Positions 28,201-36,021 of a DNA stretch of 64,000 nt are shown one piece after another. The notes under the pieces are model-generated. The model saw only the letters and a list, made by a program, of their open reading frames with translations, ran no database searches and was not told the DNA's origin. This DNA comes from JAHFDS01 sp964593795 (lineage in GTDB: Bacteria > Myxococcota_A > Polyangia > JAHFDS01). Position numbers and translations under genes: made by a program. The stretch spans positions 1 through 64,000 of the forward strand of contig CAZQJC010000328.1 in the NCBI GenBank assembly GCA_964593795.1, read 5' to 3'. Positions within the stretch are counted from its first letter, which is position 1, and every line of letters starts with the position of its first letter.

Positions 28201-30215
28201 ATCACCTCGCGCAGGGCCGGCACGTCACGCAGACGCGCGTACACCTCGGACAGGGGCTCGAGCGCGTCCCGGAGCTGCGGGCACAGCCGCCGCGCCTCCT
28301 GCCAGCACACGAGCGCCTCGTCGCGCTGGCCGGTGCGATCGAGCAGCTCCGCCGCGCGGCACAGGAGCGCCGCGCGCTCTCGGTCGTCGTCGGCGCCCGC
28401 GGCCTGCGTGCGCCATACCTTGGCGAGGAGCTCGGGACGACCGGCCCTGTCGGCCGCGCGCCCCGCGGCCGGGAACACGGCATGCGACGGCGGCGCGATC
28501 GCGACGGCGCGCATGAGCACCTCGAGCGCCTCGTCGGTGCGCCCGAGGGCACCGAGGATCTCGGCGAGCCGCTCGAGCGTCGAGGCACGCGCGGCCGGAT
28601 CGCTCTCGGCCGCGGCCAGCCGGTCGAGGGCCTGCGCGAGCTCGTCCTTGCGATCCGTGCGCTCGTAGAGCTCCACGAGGCGCCAGGTCGCCTCCGCGGG
28701 GCGTTCGCCGAGCGCCACCACGCGCTGGTAGGCCTCGATCGCCGCGTCCGGCCGATCGAGCGCGTCCGCGTACAGGCGGCCGAGACGAGCTGACAGCGAG
28801 CCGCGCCGCTCTGGGGTCGTGGCGGCGGCGAGCTGGGCCTCGAGCAGGGCCGCGAGCGACTCGAGCAGGCCCGCGCGCTCGAGCAGCCGCTCGAGGGTGC
28901 TCGAGACGGACAGATCGCCCGGCACGGCCTCGAGGGCGCGCTCGCAGAGCGCGATGGCCTCGTCGAGGGCGCCGTCGGAGGCGCGCATCTCCGCGGCGCG
29001 GCGCAGCGACGCGGCGCGCTCGGAGGCCTGCGCCCCGTACTGCCCCTCGGCGAGGTGCATCGCGAGGAGGCGATCGCGCTGGCCGCGCTCGCCGTAGCGG
29101 CGGCCGAGTGCCTGCAAGACGCCCACGTGCGTGGGGTCGTCGCCGAGCGCCCGCTCGAGGGCGCCGAGGGCCCCCTCGTCGTCGCTCGCGGCGTCGCGGA
29201 GCCGCGCGAGGCGGAGGCCCGCGCGCGCCCGCCGCACGGGCGACGGCTCGACGTCGATCAGCGTCGCGAGGACGCCGGACTCCTCCTCGGACGCGCCGCG
29301 CCGCGCGTGGTGGGACGCGAGCTCGCCGAGCGCGCAGGCGCGGTCGGCCGGGGTCTGCGCCCGCGCCGCGAGCGCGAGCGCGCCGGCGGCCGCATCGTCG
29401 TCGCGCACGTGCCAGCGCGAGAGCGCCGCGCGCGCGAACGCCGCGCGAGCGGGATCGAGGCGTCCAGCCGCCGCGCCGGCGCGCAGCGCGACGAGCTGCT
29501 CGCCCGCACGACCGGCCCGGCGGAGGAGGCGCTCGAGCGCGAACGCGGCCGCCAGCGAGCTCGGATCGAGCGCGGCCGCGGCCACCGCGTGCTCGAGGGC
29601 CGAGTCGAGCCTCCCCCCGCGCTCTTCCGCGCGCGCGAGCGCCGCCAGCGCCGTCGCCCGCAGGGCCGGCGACTCCACGGCCGAGATGCGCTGGCTCAGC
29701 ATCTCGTTCGCGTGGCCCTCCTGGCCCTCGCGCCGGAACAACCGCTCGAGGCCGATCAGCGCCTCGACGCACTGCGGGCTCGCGCGGAGCGCCGCCAGGT
29801 ACGCGGCACGCGCCGCGATCGCGTGGCCGAAGCGCTCCTCGATCATGCGGCCGCGCTCGGCCTCGAGCGACGCGCGGTGCTGCGGCATGCCCTCGAGCCG
29901 CGCCTCGGTCTCGAGGGCGATCAGCAGGTCGTCCCACAGCCCGAGCGCAGGGGCGACGCGGCGGAACGCGCGCAGGACGTGCGGCGCGCGGCGGGCGCGA
30001 CGGAAGGCCTCCTGGAAGGCCTCGGCGGCGGTGCGGCGGTCGGCCTCGCGCGCGGACCCCTCGAGCAGCAGGCCGATCTCGAAGTGCCGCATCGCGGCGC
30101 GCTCGTCGTCACGCGCCTCGGCGGCCTCGCCTCGCAACACCTCGACGAGCCAGCCGTCGAGGTCCTGTGTGGTGGTGCTGCCGTCGCCCTTGGCGACGTC
30201 CGGCGCTGTGCTCAC
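25281..30215 (-). CDS. Giant TPR-repeat protein (1644 residues)
   Basis: Nearly the whole chain consists of TPR-like helix pairs of about 34 residues. Recurring units include LGLWDDLLIALETEARL, RAAYLAALRASPQCVEALIGLERL, AIEAYQRVVALGERPAEATWRLVELYERT and PDAALRQFQRIAELDPGRAP. There is no signal peptide or membrane segment, so it should be a cytoplasmic scaffold. The last 250 residues are a different globular domain (ERVMAVIAPALGAVFPVDL, FDERRRRAQAYAIGEL, VGDRLLELIVRAAL) that I do not recognise. The GTG start at 30215 follows a GGGGG-rich leader. It overlaps the downstream zinc-ribbon gene. Similar very long TPR proteins with this ending occur in Myxococcota; function unknown. Confidence 0.8.
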   Translation of the reverse strand: MSTAPDVAKGDGSTTTQDLDGWLVEVLRGEAAEARDDERAAMRHFEIGLLLEGSAREADRRTAAEAFQEAFRRARRAPHVLRAFRRVAPALGLWDDLLIALETEARLEGMPQHRASLEAERGRMIEERFGHAIAARAAYLAALRASPQCVEALIGLERLFRREGQEGHANEMLSQRISAVESPALRATALAALARAEERGGRLDSALEHAVAAAALDPSSLAAAFALERLLRRAGRAGEQLVALRAGAAAGRLDPARAAFARAALSRWHVRDDDAAAGALALAARAQTPADRACALGELASHHARRGASEEESGVLATLIDVEPSPVRRARAGLRLARLRDAASDDEGALGALERALGDDPTHVGVLQALGRRYGERGQRDRLLAMHLAEGQYGAQASERAASLRRAAEMRASDGALDEAIALCERALEAVPGDLSVSSTLERLLERAGLLESLAALLEAQLAAATTPERRGSLSARLGRLYADALDRPDAAIEAYQRVVALGERPAEATWRLVELYERTDRKDELAQALDRLAAAESDPAARASTLERLAEILGALGRTDEALEVLMRAVAIAPPSHAVFPAAGRAADRAGRPELLAKVWRTQAAGADDDRERAALLCRAAELLDRTGQRDEALVCWQEARRLCPQLRDALEPLSEVYARLRDVPALREVMEELPSRSATEEVRRGVLADAAGDPAVAVASYAAARALGVTLPDELLLGALCLLGRWEEALELLAQPLPSESDGVRAYRLYRAAEIAWGQRGEAERALALLDEALVSAPDDVSALALWIEIAESSPAALDALPHERRIDRTRSLARAVPPGLDRVPLLRRVAHLCDEVARDAEAAQALEEAWSFAEGDPVVAADLDTLYVRLGHTAGRAALAGSLADDARAHPSARLGAALVLGETLVCEQRHADAAEVLERGIGISGATGSLLARLRLVMLSARLGRRTALSTHLGALLDEIDDPAARATVLRHLGRAALDLDRDAALARERYEAALRIEPGDLRTLAALEALHAHLGEDRAALLEPLARAADTLRGRPGTAPAILAALACKRAVRLIDLRREDEAATALDEALGIVPEHPAALRIALALAGAQGATASVLRFSRAVALAETSTTEERAQAFGAWAGAARTLGDAEALREAAEALEARGATEPLLAQRRLDVERALGDPRRLVAAIETEAARPDLDEDRRAELDIELAGRLEQLEDLTGAVDALARAAQRTPRRRHQAAERLFALGESTGRWDTVAEALETALEREGDVEPRWQLAMRQKLAALLAGPLERPDAALRQFQRIAELDPGRAPTDQLATLYEQAGQHDRAIEAHRRLLEDDPKRIESYRAIRRIAVERNLEDLAFCAEAALGVLGIASEDEAYFYRQRRAALRVRPLGALQPEEIRALGATPPTRGERVMAVIAPALGAVFPVDLDGYGALPEDEPVPRTVAELVEGAARLVGLARYRVRLLPSTAAPTVEQGDEPLLLLPVRFDERRRRAQAYAIGELCALAALGGAHVHPKRLDPVGDRLLELIVRAALEIGGAPAEPGDAIYRDLRSRLDRGIDEGARAALVKLATDPPEPFEPAVHRARLLELGARVGMLAAQDPAEAAVAPVELRGALDVDPARLCAFMVSTTHLGIRMRLGLSLGARS

Positions 30216-30246
30216 GGAAACCCCCGGCGCACATCATATACAGGTT

Positions 30247-31506
30247 TCAAGGCCCACAGCGGGCGGGCTTGCCGAGGCCGAGGAGCCGGCCGTCCGCGCC
30301 GCCGTAGTCGATGAGGTAAAGGCAGGAGCCGGCATCCGTCAGGGCCGCCGGCATGGACAGGTCGCGCGCGAGGATGATCGGCAGGCCCCCCGGGTTCGAG
30401 GCGCAGCCGGTCAGCGGACAGGTCATGATTGTGCCAGTCTCGCTGGTGAAGAAGGCGTGCGTGGCGTCCACCGCCAGGGACACGGGGCGCCGGAGCGGGT
30501 CGTCGAGCGACATCGACGGCGTGGTGACGCCCTCGGTCGCGCCGCAGCCCATCGCGCCGAGCGCGCACCGCTTGATCTGGCCGTCGTCCTGGCCCTCGCC
30601 GGCCGACCAGTACACGTGCGCGGGCGTCACCACGATCGCGCGCGGCGCGAAGACCCCGGCCACGAAGTCGTTCATCGGCCACGCCATCCCGCGAGGCGCG
30701 CGGCGGATGGTGCCGTCGTTGCCGCCGCCAGTGCCGTGCGTCGTCCAGTAGACGAAGCCGGCGTCGATGGCGATGCCCATCGGGCGGTGCTGCCCGTCGG
30801 CGACGCCGAGCACGGTGCAGGCCGTGGGATCGCAGCTCTTGATCTGACCCGCGAGCAGGTCGGGTCCGGTCACCCAGGCGAGCAAGCCCGCGTCCGCGGC
30901 GAGCTGCAGCACGGTACCCGCCTGCTGATCGTCCGCGAGGCGCACGCGCGCCCCGCAGTCGGGCAGGTTGCAGCGGAACAGGCCCATCCCGCTCGACCAG
31001 AAGAAGTAGGTCTCGCTCGCGGCGATCGCGCCCGCGTCGACGTCCGAGAGCAGCGCGCTCGTCGCGCCGCCGGGGCGCATGCGGCGGATGGTGCGCGAGG
31101 ACTGATCGACGAAGTAGAGCGTGTCGCCCTGCATCGCCAGCGTGTTCGGCGAGGGACCATGCGTGCTCGTCGAGGCGATCGGCGTGCAGCTCCCGGCCGC
31201 GCAACCGCCGGCGCAGTTGCACGGAGCCCCGGCCGCGCCGTCGGGCGCCGCACCGTCGCGTGGGCTGCCTGCACGACCCGCCGCGCCATCGGCGCCTCCC
31301 GGCGCGCCCGCGCCACCGCCACCCGCCCCGGCGCCACCCGGCCCACCCTCGCGAGCTCCGGCGCCGCCCTCGGCGAGGGGCCCATCCGCGCGCGGACCGT
31401 CGGTGGACCCGGCGCCTCCGTCGGGGCCGCCACCCGCGAGCCCGCGCGTGTCTATCACGCAGCCGGCGACGGTCAAGGCCAGCGCACAGGCGAGCGCCCT
31501 CGTCAC
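30247..31506 (-). CDS. Lipoprotein with beta-propeller-like domain
   Basis: A 419-residue exported lipoprotein (signal and lipobox ALALTVAGC). A long Gly/Ala/Asp linker leads to a Cys-rich patch (CNCAGGCAAGSC). The rest is a six- to seven-fold repeat of strands such as GDTLYFVDQSSRTIRRM, SETYFFWSSGMGLFRC, AGFVYWTTHGTGGGNDGTIRR, AHVYWSAGEGQDDGQIKRC and THAFFTSETGTIMTC. This is typical of a beta-propeller in myxobacterial surface lipoproteins. No ligand can be named. The GTG start at 31506 lies 15 bp downstream of the DUF1592 gene, so it is probably the last gene of that operon. Confidence 0.72.
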   Translation of the reverse strand: MTRALACALALTVAGCVIDTRGLAGGGPDGGAGSTDGPRADGPLAEGGAGAREGGPGGAGAGGGGAGAPGGADGAAGRAGSPRDGAAPDGAAGAPCNCAGGCAAGSCTPIASTSTHGPSPNTLAMQGDTLYFVDQSSRTIRRMRPGGATSALLSDVDAGAIAASETYFFWSSGMGLFRCNLPDCGARVRLADDQQAGTVLQLAADAGLLAWVTGPDLLAGQIKSCDPTACTVLGVADGQHRPMGIAIDAGFVYWTTHGTGGGNDGTIRRAPRGMAWPMNDFVAGVFAPRAIVVTPAHVYWSAGEGQDDGQIKRCALGAMGCGATEGVTTPSMSLDDPLRRPVSLAVDATHAFFTSETGTIMTCPLTGCASNPGGLPIILARDLSMPAALTDAGSCLYLIDYGGADGRLLGLGKPARCGP

Positions 31507-31521
31507 CCGGGCATCATACGC

Positions 31522-34038
31522 TCACCGCGTGGCGCAGAAGCCGAAGCGCGTGCTCGCGGTCGGGTCGAGGCGGCGGTTGTGCTCCACGCCCGCGAAGCGC
31601 GTGTCGGCGCCCGCCGCCGTCGCGACGGCGTTCCACAGGTCGGTGCGCGTGCCCTCGACGGGGAGGGTCACCGTCCACTCGACGGGGGCCGCGCCCGTGT
31701 TGCGCACCGTCACGCTCTTGCAGTAGCCGGCGCCCCAGTCCGAGTCGGTCGCGACGTCGAACGCGACGCCGCCCGGCATCGGAGGCGCGCCGCCGCCAGC
31801 CGCGCCGCCGCTCCCGGCCGCGCCGCCGCCCGCCGTGCCACCGCTGCCTGCCGTGCCGCTGCTTCCGGCCATGCCTCCGGTCGGGGGCGGCGTGACCGCG
31901 TCGTCGGCGCGACGCCTGCGGAACGCGTCGCTGGTGACGATCGCGAGGACCACCTCGCCGAGGCGCCGCTCGCCGCCCGAGAACGCGTGAGCGACCTGCT
32001 CGGTAAGGCACGGCAGCTCTCCGCGCTCGTCCGCGCCGAAGCCCCAGCGCACCCAGAGGCGCGCGAAGCACTGCGCGACGTCCGCGCTGCCCGCGAGCTT
32101 CTGCGCGAGCGACTCCGCACCCTCCACGGCGCCGTCGCTGGAGGCCGTCTCGAGGATCTCGCCGCGCGTGTCGACGGGGCGTCCCGCGTCGCTCGTGCGG
32201 AAGCGGCCGACACCGTCGAACGCCTCGAGCGCGAACCCGATCGGGTCCATGAGGCGGTGACAGCTCCGGCACGGCTCGACCGTGGAGTGCGCCGCGTAGC
32301 GATCGCGCGTCGACTGGCCCGGCACGACCGGCGGCGGCATCACGCCGAGCGCGGGCGGGGGCGGCGGCAGGTCCTGGCAGAGGAGGCGCTCGCGCACGAG
32401 CTTGCCGCGGTGGATGGGCGAGCTCGACTGCGGCAGGGCATGGCGCAGGAGCACGCCACCGAGCGCGAGCAGGCCCGCGCCCTGCCCCGCCGGGCGCGTG
32501 ACCTCGGCCCACCCCGCGCCCGCCGCCGGCCAGCCGTAGAAGGCGGCGAGCGTGCCGTCGACGAAGGTCGTGCGCGAGGTCAAGAGGTCCCCGAGCGTAC
32601 CGTCGGCCGCGCGAACGGCGGCGACGAAGCGGCGCGCCTCCTCGGCCATCGACCGCCGCACCGCGGCCGAGAGCTCGGGGAACGCTGCCTGGTCGCGCGG
32701 GACCGTGGCGATCTGGTCGAGGGAGAGCCACTCCGTCGAGAACGCCTCCCACGCCGCACCCGAGCGCGCGTCGGCGGCCATTCGGGCGGCGATCGTCGCG
32801 ATGCCGGCCGGCGTGTCGAGGCGCCCCGCCGCGGCGTCGTCGAGGAGCGCGTCGTCGGGCGTGGTGCCCCAGAGCAGGTACGAGAGCGCCGTCGCCAGCT
32901 CGAACCCGTCGAGCACGTAGCTGCCGTCGGCGGCGGGCTTGCCGAGCTCGCTGCGGTAGAGGAAGTGCGGCGACTGCAGGATCGCGGCGATCACGGCAGC
33001 GCTCGCGGCGCCGGCGCCCTCGTCGGTCAGCACCTGCGCACCGAAGCGCGCGTAGCGATCGACCTCGGCGGGCGCGAGCGGGCGGCGGAACACGCGCCGG
33101 CCGAGGGTCTCGGTGACCCGCCGGAGGCACGCGGCGTCGGCGCATTGCAGCTCCGGGCGCATGGCGGCGGCGGCGGCGATCTCCTCGGCCGAGGTGCGGA
33201 GCTGATCCGCGAGCAGCGGCGCGACGACGAGCGAGTCGGCGCGGTTCGAGAAGCCCCCGACGACGGTGTCCGCGGCGAGCCGATCGCCGGGGTGCGTCGT
33301 GACACCGAACAGATCCGCGATCGTTCGGTCGTACTCTCCTCGCGTCAGGCGCCGCAGCCGCCGCTTCGCGAGCTCGGGGGTCGCGCACGACGCCGACGGC
33401 GGCGGCGCGGTGGTGCACTGGCCCTTGGCGCGCGCGACCATGCCCTCGAGCGCGCGGTAGCGGTCGTCGCCGAGCTGCACGAGCGTACCGCCCGGGTGCC
33501 CCGAGGGGTGGCGGCCGCTCGGCCGGAGCAGCAGGATCGACGTCCCGTCGGCCTCCTCGCGGGCCACGCGGCGCACGACGTCGAGGTTCGCGACGAGCGC
33601 GCTCGCGGCACGATCGAGCACCAGGCGGCTCCGCTGCGCGAGGCCGCCCGCGGAGTGACAGACGACGCAGTCGGGCGCGAGGATCGGCTCCCACACCCTG
33701 GTGCGGAAGTACTCGAGGTCGTCGCTGCAGCCCGGGCCGGCCGCCGCGCCCGCGCCAGCCGTGCCCGCGCCCGCGCTCCCCCCCGCACCGCCCGCGCCCG
33801 CCCCTGCGCCGCCAGCCTCGCCTCCGACCAGGCTCGAACCGAGCGGCCCACACCCCCCGACCATCACGATCGACAGCACGAGACGCAGAGGGGTCAGGCT
33901 CAAGTTTTCAAGTTTTGGCGCAGCCGTCCTCGCCGAGGAACTCCGCTTGGTGGCGAGGGACCCAGCCGAATCAGCTCCAGATTCCTCGACCAACACACGA
34001 AACTTGAAAACTTGAGCCTGACCCCTCACGAGCCTCAC
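31522..34038 (-). CDS. DUF1592/DUF1588-type cytochrome-like protein with C-terminal CBM2-like domain
   Basis: An 838-residue exported protein of the planctomycete/myxobacterial PSCyt group. A Gly/Ala linker precedes a haem-type domain (LAPDCVVCHSAGG). The DUF1587, DUF1592, DUF1588 and DUF1585 regions follow in order (RRLTRGEYDRTIADLFGV; LQSPHFLYRSELG, ALSYLLWGTTPDDALL; HRGKLVRERLLCQDLPPPPP; CRSCHRLMDPIGFALEAFD). After a Gly/Ala linker, the last 100 residues (YCKSVTVRNTGAAPVEWTVT) look like a family 2 carbohydrate-binding module. GTG 34038 overlaps the DUF1552 gene stop. The first 55 codons run through an inverted-repeat element. A shorter start at GTG 33879, or a TTG at 33903, gives a lipoprotein signal ending VMVGGC. 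Confidence 0.75.
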   Translation of the reverse strand: MRLVRGQAQVFKFRVLVEESGADSAGSLATKRSSSARTAAPKLENLSLTPLRLVLSIVMVGGCGPLGSSLVGGEAGGAGAGAGGAGGSAGAGTAGAGAAAGPGCSDDLEYFRTRVWEPILAPDCVVCHSAGGLAQRSRLVLDRAASALVANLDVVRRVAREEADGTSILLLRPSGRHPSGHPGGTLVQLGDDRYRALEGMVARAKGQCTTAPPPSASCATPELAKRRLRRLTRGEYDRTIADLFGVTTHPGDRLAADTVVGGFSNRADSLVVAPLLADQLRTSAEEIAAAAAMRPELQCADAACLRRVTETLGRRVFRRPLAPAEVDRYARFGAQVLTDEGAGAASAAVIAAILQSPHFLYRSELGKPAADGSYVLDGFELATALSYLLWGTTPDDALLDDAAAGRLDTPAGIATIAARMAADARSGAAWEAFSTEWLSLDQIATVPRDQAAFPELSAAVRRSMAEEARRFVAAVRAADGTLGDLLTSRTTFVDGTLAAFYGWPAAGAGWAEVTRPAGQGAGLLALGGVLLRHALPQSSSPIHRGKLVRERLLCQDLPPPPPALGVMPPPVVPGQSTRDRYAAHSTVEPCRSCHRLMDPIGFALEAFDGVGRFRTSDAGRPVDTRGEILETASSDGAVEGAESLAQKLAGSADVAQCFARLWVRWGFGADERGELPCLTEQVAHAFSGGERRLGEVVLAIVTSDAFRRRRADDAVTPPPTGGMAGSSGTAGSGGTAGGGAAGSGGAAGGGAPPMPGGVAFDVATDSDWGAGYCKSVTVRNTGAAPVEWTVTLPVEGTRTDLWNAVATAAGADTRFAGVEHNRRLDPTASTRFGFCATR
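33889..34026. repeat. REP/MITE-like inverted-repeat element inserted at the 5' end of the DUF1592 gene
   Basis: Perfect 27-bp inverted arms (33889-33915 and 34000-34026), beginning AGGGGTCAGGCTCAAG and containing CAAGTTTTCAAGTTT, enclose 84 bp. The AT-rich arms stand out from the surrounding DNA. Arms with GGGGTCAG ends are typical of REP elements mobilised by REP-associated tyrosine transposases, as I recall them. The hexamer CACGAG occurs at 33877-33882 and at 34027-34032, exactly 150 bp apart. Removing one interval would leave the reading frame intact and create a compact signal MRLVLSIVMVGGC. Confidence 0.75.
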
Positions 34039-35327
34039 GAGAGACCTCCGAGCGGGCCGGTGCCTTTCGAGGCGTCACCGAAGGTCTGGTTGTCGAGGCC
34101 CATCGCCTGGCAGATCGAGACGAGCAGCTTCTGGTGCGGCGCGCCGCCGGCCTGCAGGTAACGCCCGGTCTGGAAGACGCCGCCGCCCGCGAGCACCCAG
34201 GGCACCGAGACGCAGTCGTGCAGCCGCCCGTCGCCGAGCTCCTTGCACCAGACGACCAGCGTCGAGTCGAGCAGCGTGCCGCCACCCGCGTCGGGTGCGG
34301 CCGCGAGCTGCGTGAGCAGATAGCCGAATTGCTCCGAGAACCAGCGCTCGGCGGTGACGAAGTCGGCGACACCCGCGGCGTTGCCGTCGTCCATGTGCGA
34401 CAGCGAGTGGTGCCCGTCGCGCAGGCCCAGCCACGTCGGCACGATCGGCGAGACCGTGTGCGACCACTGGATCGAGGCCACCTTCGTGGCCCCGCACGCG
34501 AGCGCCGCGACGAGGAGGTCCATCTGCTGCTTGCCGGTCACCGCGAAGTCGTCGTTCGCCTGCGGATCCCCGCCCACCGGCGCAGGCGGCATGCCGCAGC
34601 CCCCCCCCGCGCTGGCGCCGCCGCCGAGCCCGAGCTCCACGCGCCGGAGCGCCTCGAGGTGCTGTTCGAGCTTGCGCTTCTCGTCCGTGCCGAGCCGCCC
34701 CTGCAGCTCGCCAAGCTCGCCGCGCACGAGGTCGATGACGCTGCGCCGCCGGGCCAGCGCGTGGTCCACCGCCCCGGGCGTCGGGCTCGCGTCGCCGAAC
34801 ACGCGCGAGAAGGCCGCGCGCGGGTCGTCGCTGGGCGGCACGAACACGCCGGGCCCGCGGTAGCTCATGCGCGTCTGCACGTTCTGCCCCCACGCGCTCG
34901 TGTGCACGCCGAGCTCGAGCGACTCGAAGCGCGAGTCGCCGCCGATCTTGCTCGCGACGTACTGATCGAGCGACAGCCCGCCCGTGGCCGAGCCCGCGTC
35001 GCCGCCACCGGTCAGCATCGCCTGCATGCCGGCCTCGTGGTTCGACACGCCCGCGAAGTCGATGCCGTCGCACACGATGAGCGACGACTTGTGCGCCGCG
35101 AGCGGCTCGAGGATCGACCCCGCGGGGAACTCGAACGTGGCGCCCGTGCCCGTCGGCCGCCAGTGCCGGTGGATGGTGCCGTTCGGCGAGAAGAACACCA
35201 CGAGTCGCTTCGCCGTGCGCCCCGAGGCGGCCCGCGCCGCGCGCGGCAGGCCGAGAAACGGTGCCGCGATGGCTGCCAGGCCCATGCCGCCGAGGAATCC
35301 GCGTCTTGAGAGCATGGGCAGGGCCAT
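34035..35327 (-). CDS. Tat-exported DUF1552 protein
   Basis: A 430-residue protein with a twin-arginine signal (LSRRGFLGGMGLAAIAAPFLGLPRAARA) and DUF1552 features: KRLVVFFSPNGTIHRHWRPTG, DFAGVSNHEAGMQAMLTG, LSLDQYVASKIG, HHSLSHMDD, LLDSTLVVWCKELGDGRLHD. DUF1552 proteins are usually paired with DUF1592/DUF1588 proteins, as here. Their fold is related to the alkaline phosphatase/DUF1501 sulfatase group, but their substrate is unknown. ATG at 35327 gives the Tat signal; a second ATG at 35315 would also keep the RR motif. The stop overlaps the DUF1592 start (GTGA). Confidence 0.8.
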   Translation of the reverse strand: MALPMLSRRGFLGGMGLAAIAAPFLGLPRAARAASGRTAKRLVVFFSPNGTIHRHWRPTGTGATFEFPAGSILEPLAAHKSSLIVCDGIDFAGVSNHEAGMQAMLTGGGDAGSATGGLSLDQYVASKIGGDSRFESLELGVHTSAWGQNVQTRMSYRGPGVFVPPSDDPRAAFSRVFGDASPTPGAVDHALARRRSVIDLVRGELGELQGRLGTDEKRKLEQHLEALRRVELGLGGGASAGGGCGMPPAPVGGDPQANDDFAVTGKQQMDLLVAALACGATKVASIQWSHTVSPIVPTWLGLRDGHHSLSHMDDGNAAGVADFVTAERWFSEQFGYLLTQLAAAPDAGGGTLLDSTLVVWCKELGDGRLHDCVSVPWVLAGGGVFQTGRYLQAGGAPHQKLLVSICQAMGLDNQTFGDASKGTGPLGGLS

Positions 35328-35451
35328 CGCAACCCCCGTTCCGCCCCTGCGGCACCTGCAACCCCGCGGAAGCTGGTACGCGTCGGGGTGATCGCGCCGA
35401 TCGCAGCGGCATGGCCGATCACCCCACGCTCCCATGCCATCATGGGTCGAG

Positions 35452-36021
35452 ATGCGACGCGTCACGGTCTACTGCGGCTCCAACATCGGCTCTCGGCCGA
35501 GCTACGCGGAGGCCGCCACCGAGCTCGGCACGCTGCTCGCCAAGGAGGGCATCGGGCTCGTCTACGGGGGCGCGGCGGTGGGCCTGATGGGGCGCGTCGC
35601 CGACGCCGCGCTCGCGGCCGGTGGCGAGGTCATCGGCGTCCTGCCCGAGGGCCTGCCGCGCGAGATCGCGCACGCGGGGCTGACCGAGCTGCGCCACGTC
35701 GCGACGATGCACGAGCGCAAGAGCCAGATGGTGACCCTCTCCGACGGCTTCGTCGCGCTCCCGGGCGGCTTCGGCACGCTCGAGGAGATCTGCGAGACGT
35801 TCACGTGGCTGCTCCTCGGCTTCCACGAAAAGCCGTGCCTGCTGCTCGACGTGGACGGCTACTGGTCGCCGCTCGTCGCGCTCGCGGACCGCATGGCCGA
35901 CGAGCGCTTCCTCCACGGCGCGCAGCGCAAGATGCTGCTCTCCGTGACCACGCCCCGCGAGGCGCTCGCCGCCCTGCGCGCCTTCGAGCCGGTGCGCGTG
36001 CGCAAGTGGCTGGACCCGTGA
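35452..36021 (+). CDS. LOG-family protein (TIGR00730, cytokinin riboside phosphoribohydrolase-like)
   Basis: A 189-residue Rossmann-fold protein: VTVYCGSNIGSRPSY, LVYGGAAVGLMGRVAD, MHERKSQM and the family hallmark PGGFGTLEE. Members cleave nucleoside 5'-monophosphates, giving a free base and ribose phosphate. The arginine and glutamate of the catalytic PGGxGTxxE region are present. ATG at 35452 (MRRVTVYCG) fits the family length; the codon six residues earlier (35434) is an alternative. The stop overlaps the GTG of the permease gene. This looks like transcriptional convenience rather than a shared pathway. Confidence 0.9.
   Translation: MRRVTVYCGSNIGSRPSYAEAATELGTLLAKEGIGLVYGGAAVGLMGRVADAALAAGGEVIGVLPEGLPREIAHAGLTELRHVATMHERKSQMVTLSDGFVALPGGFGTLEEICETFTWLLLGFHEKPCLLLDVDGYWSPLVALADRMADERFLHGAQRKMLLSVTTPREALAALRAFEPVRVRKWLDP

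Noticed and set aside
25329..34161. Long plus-strand open frames opposite the TPR and DUF1592 genes
   Set aside because: They have no domains and a biased Arg/Glu/Ala composition, and they cross several well-supported genes on the other strand.
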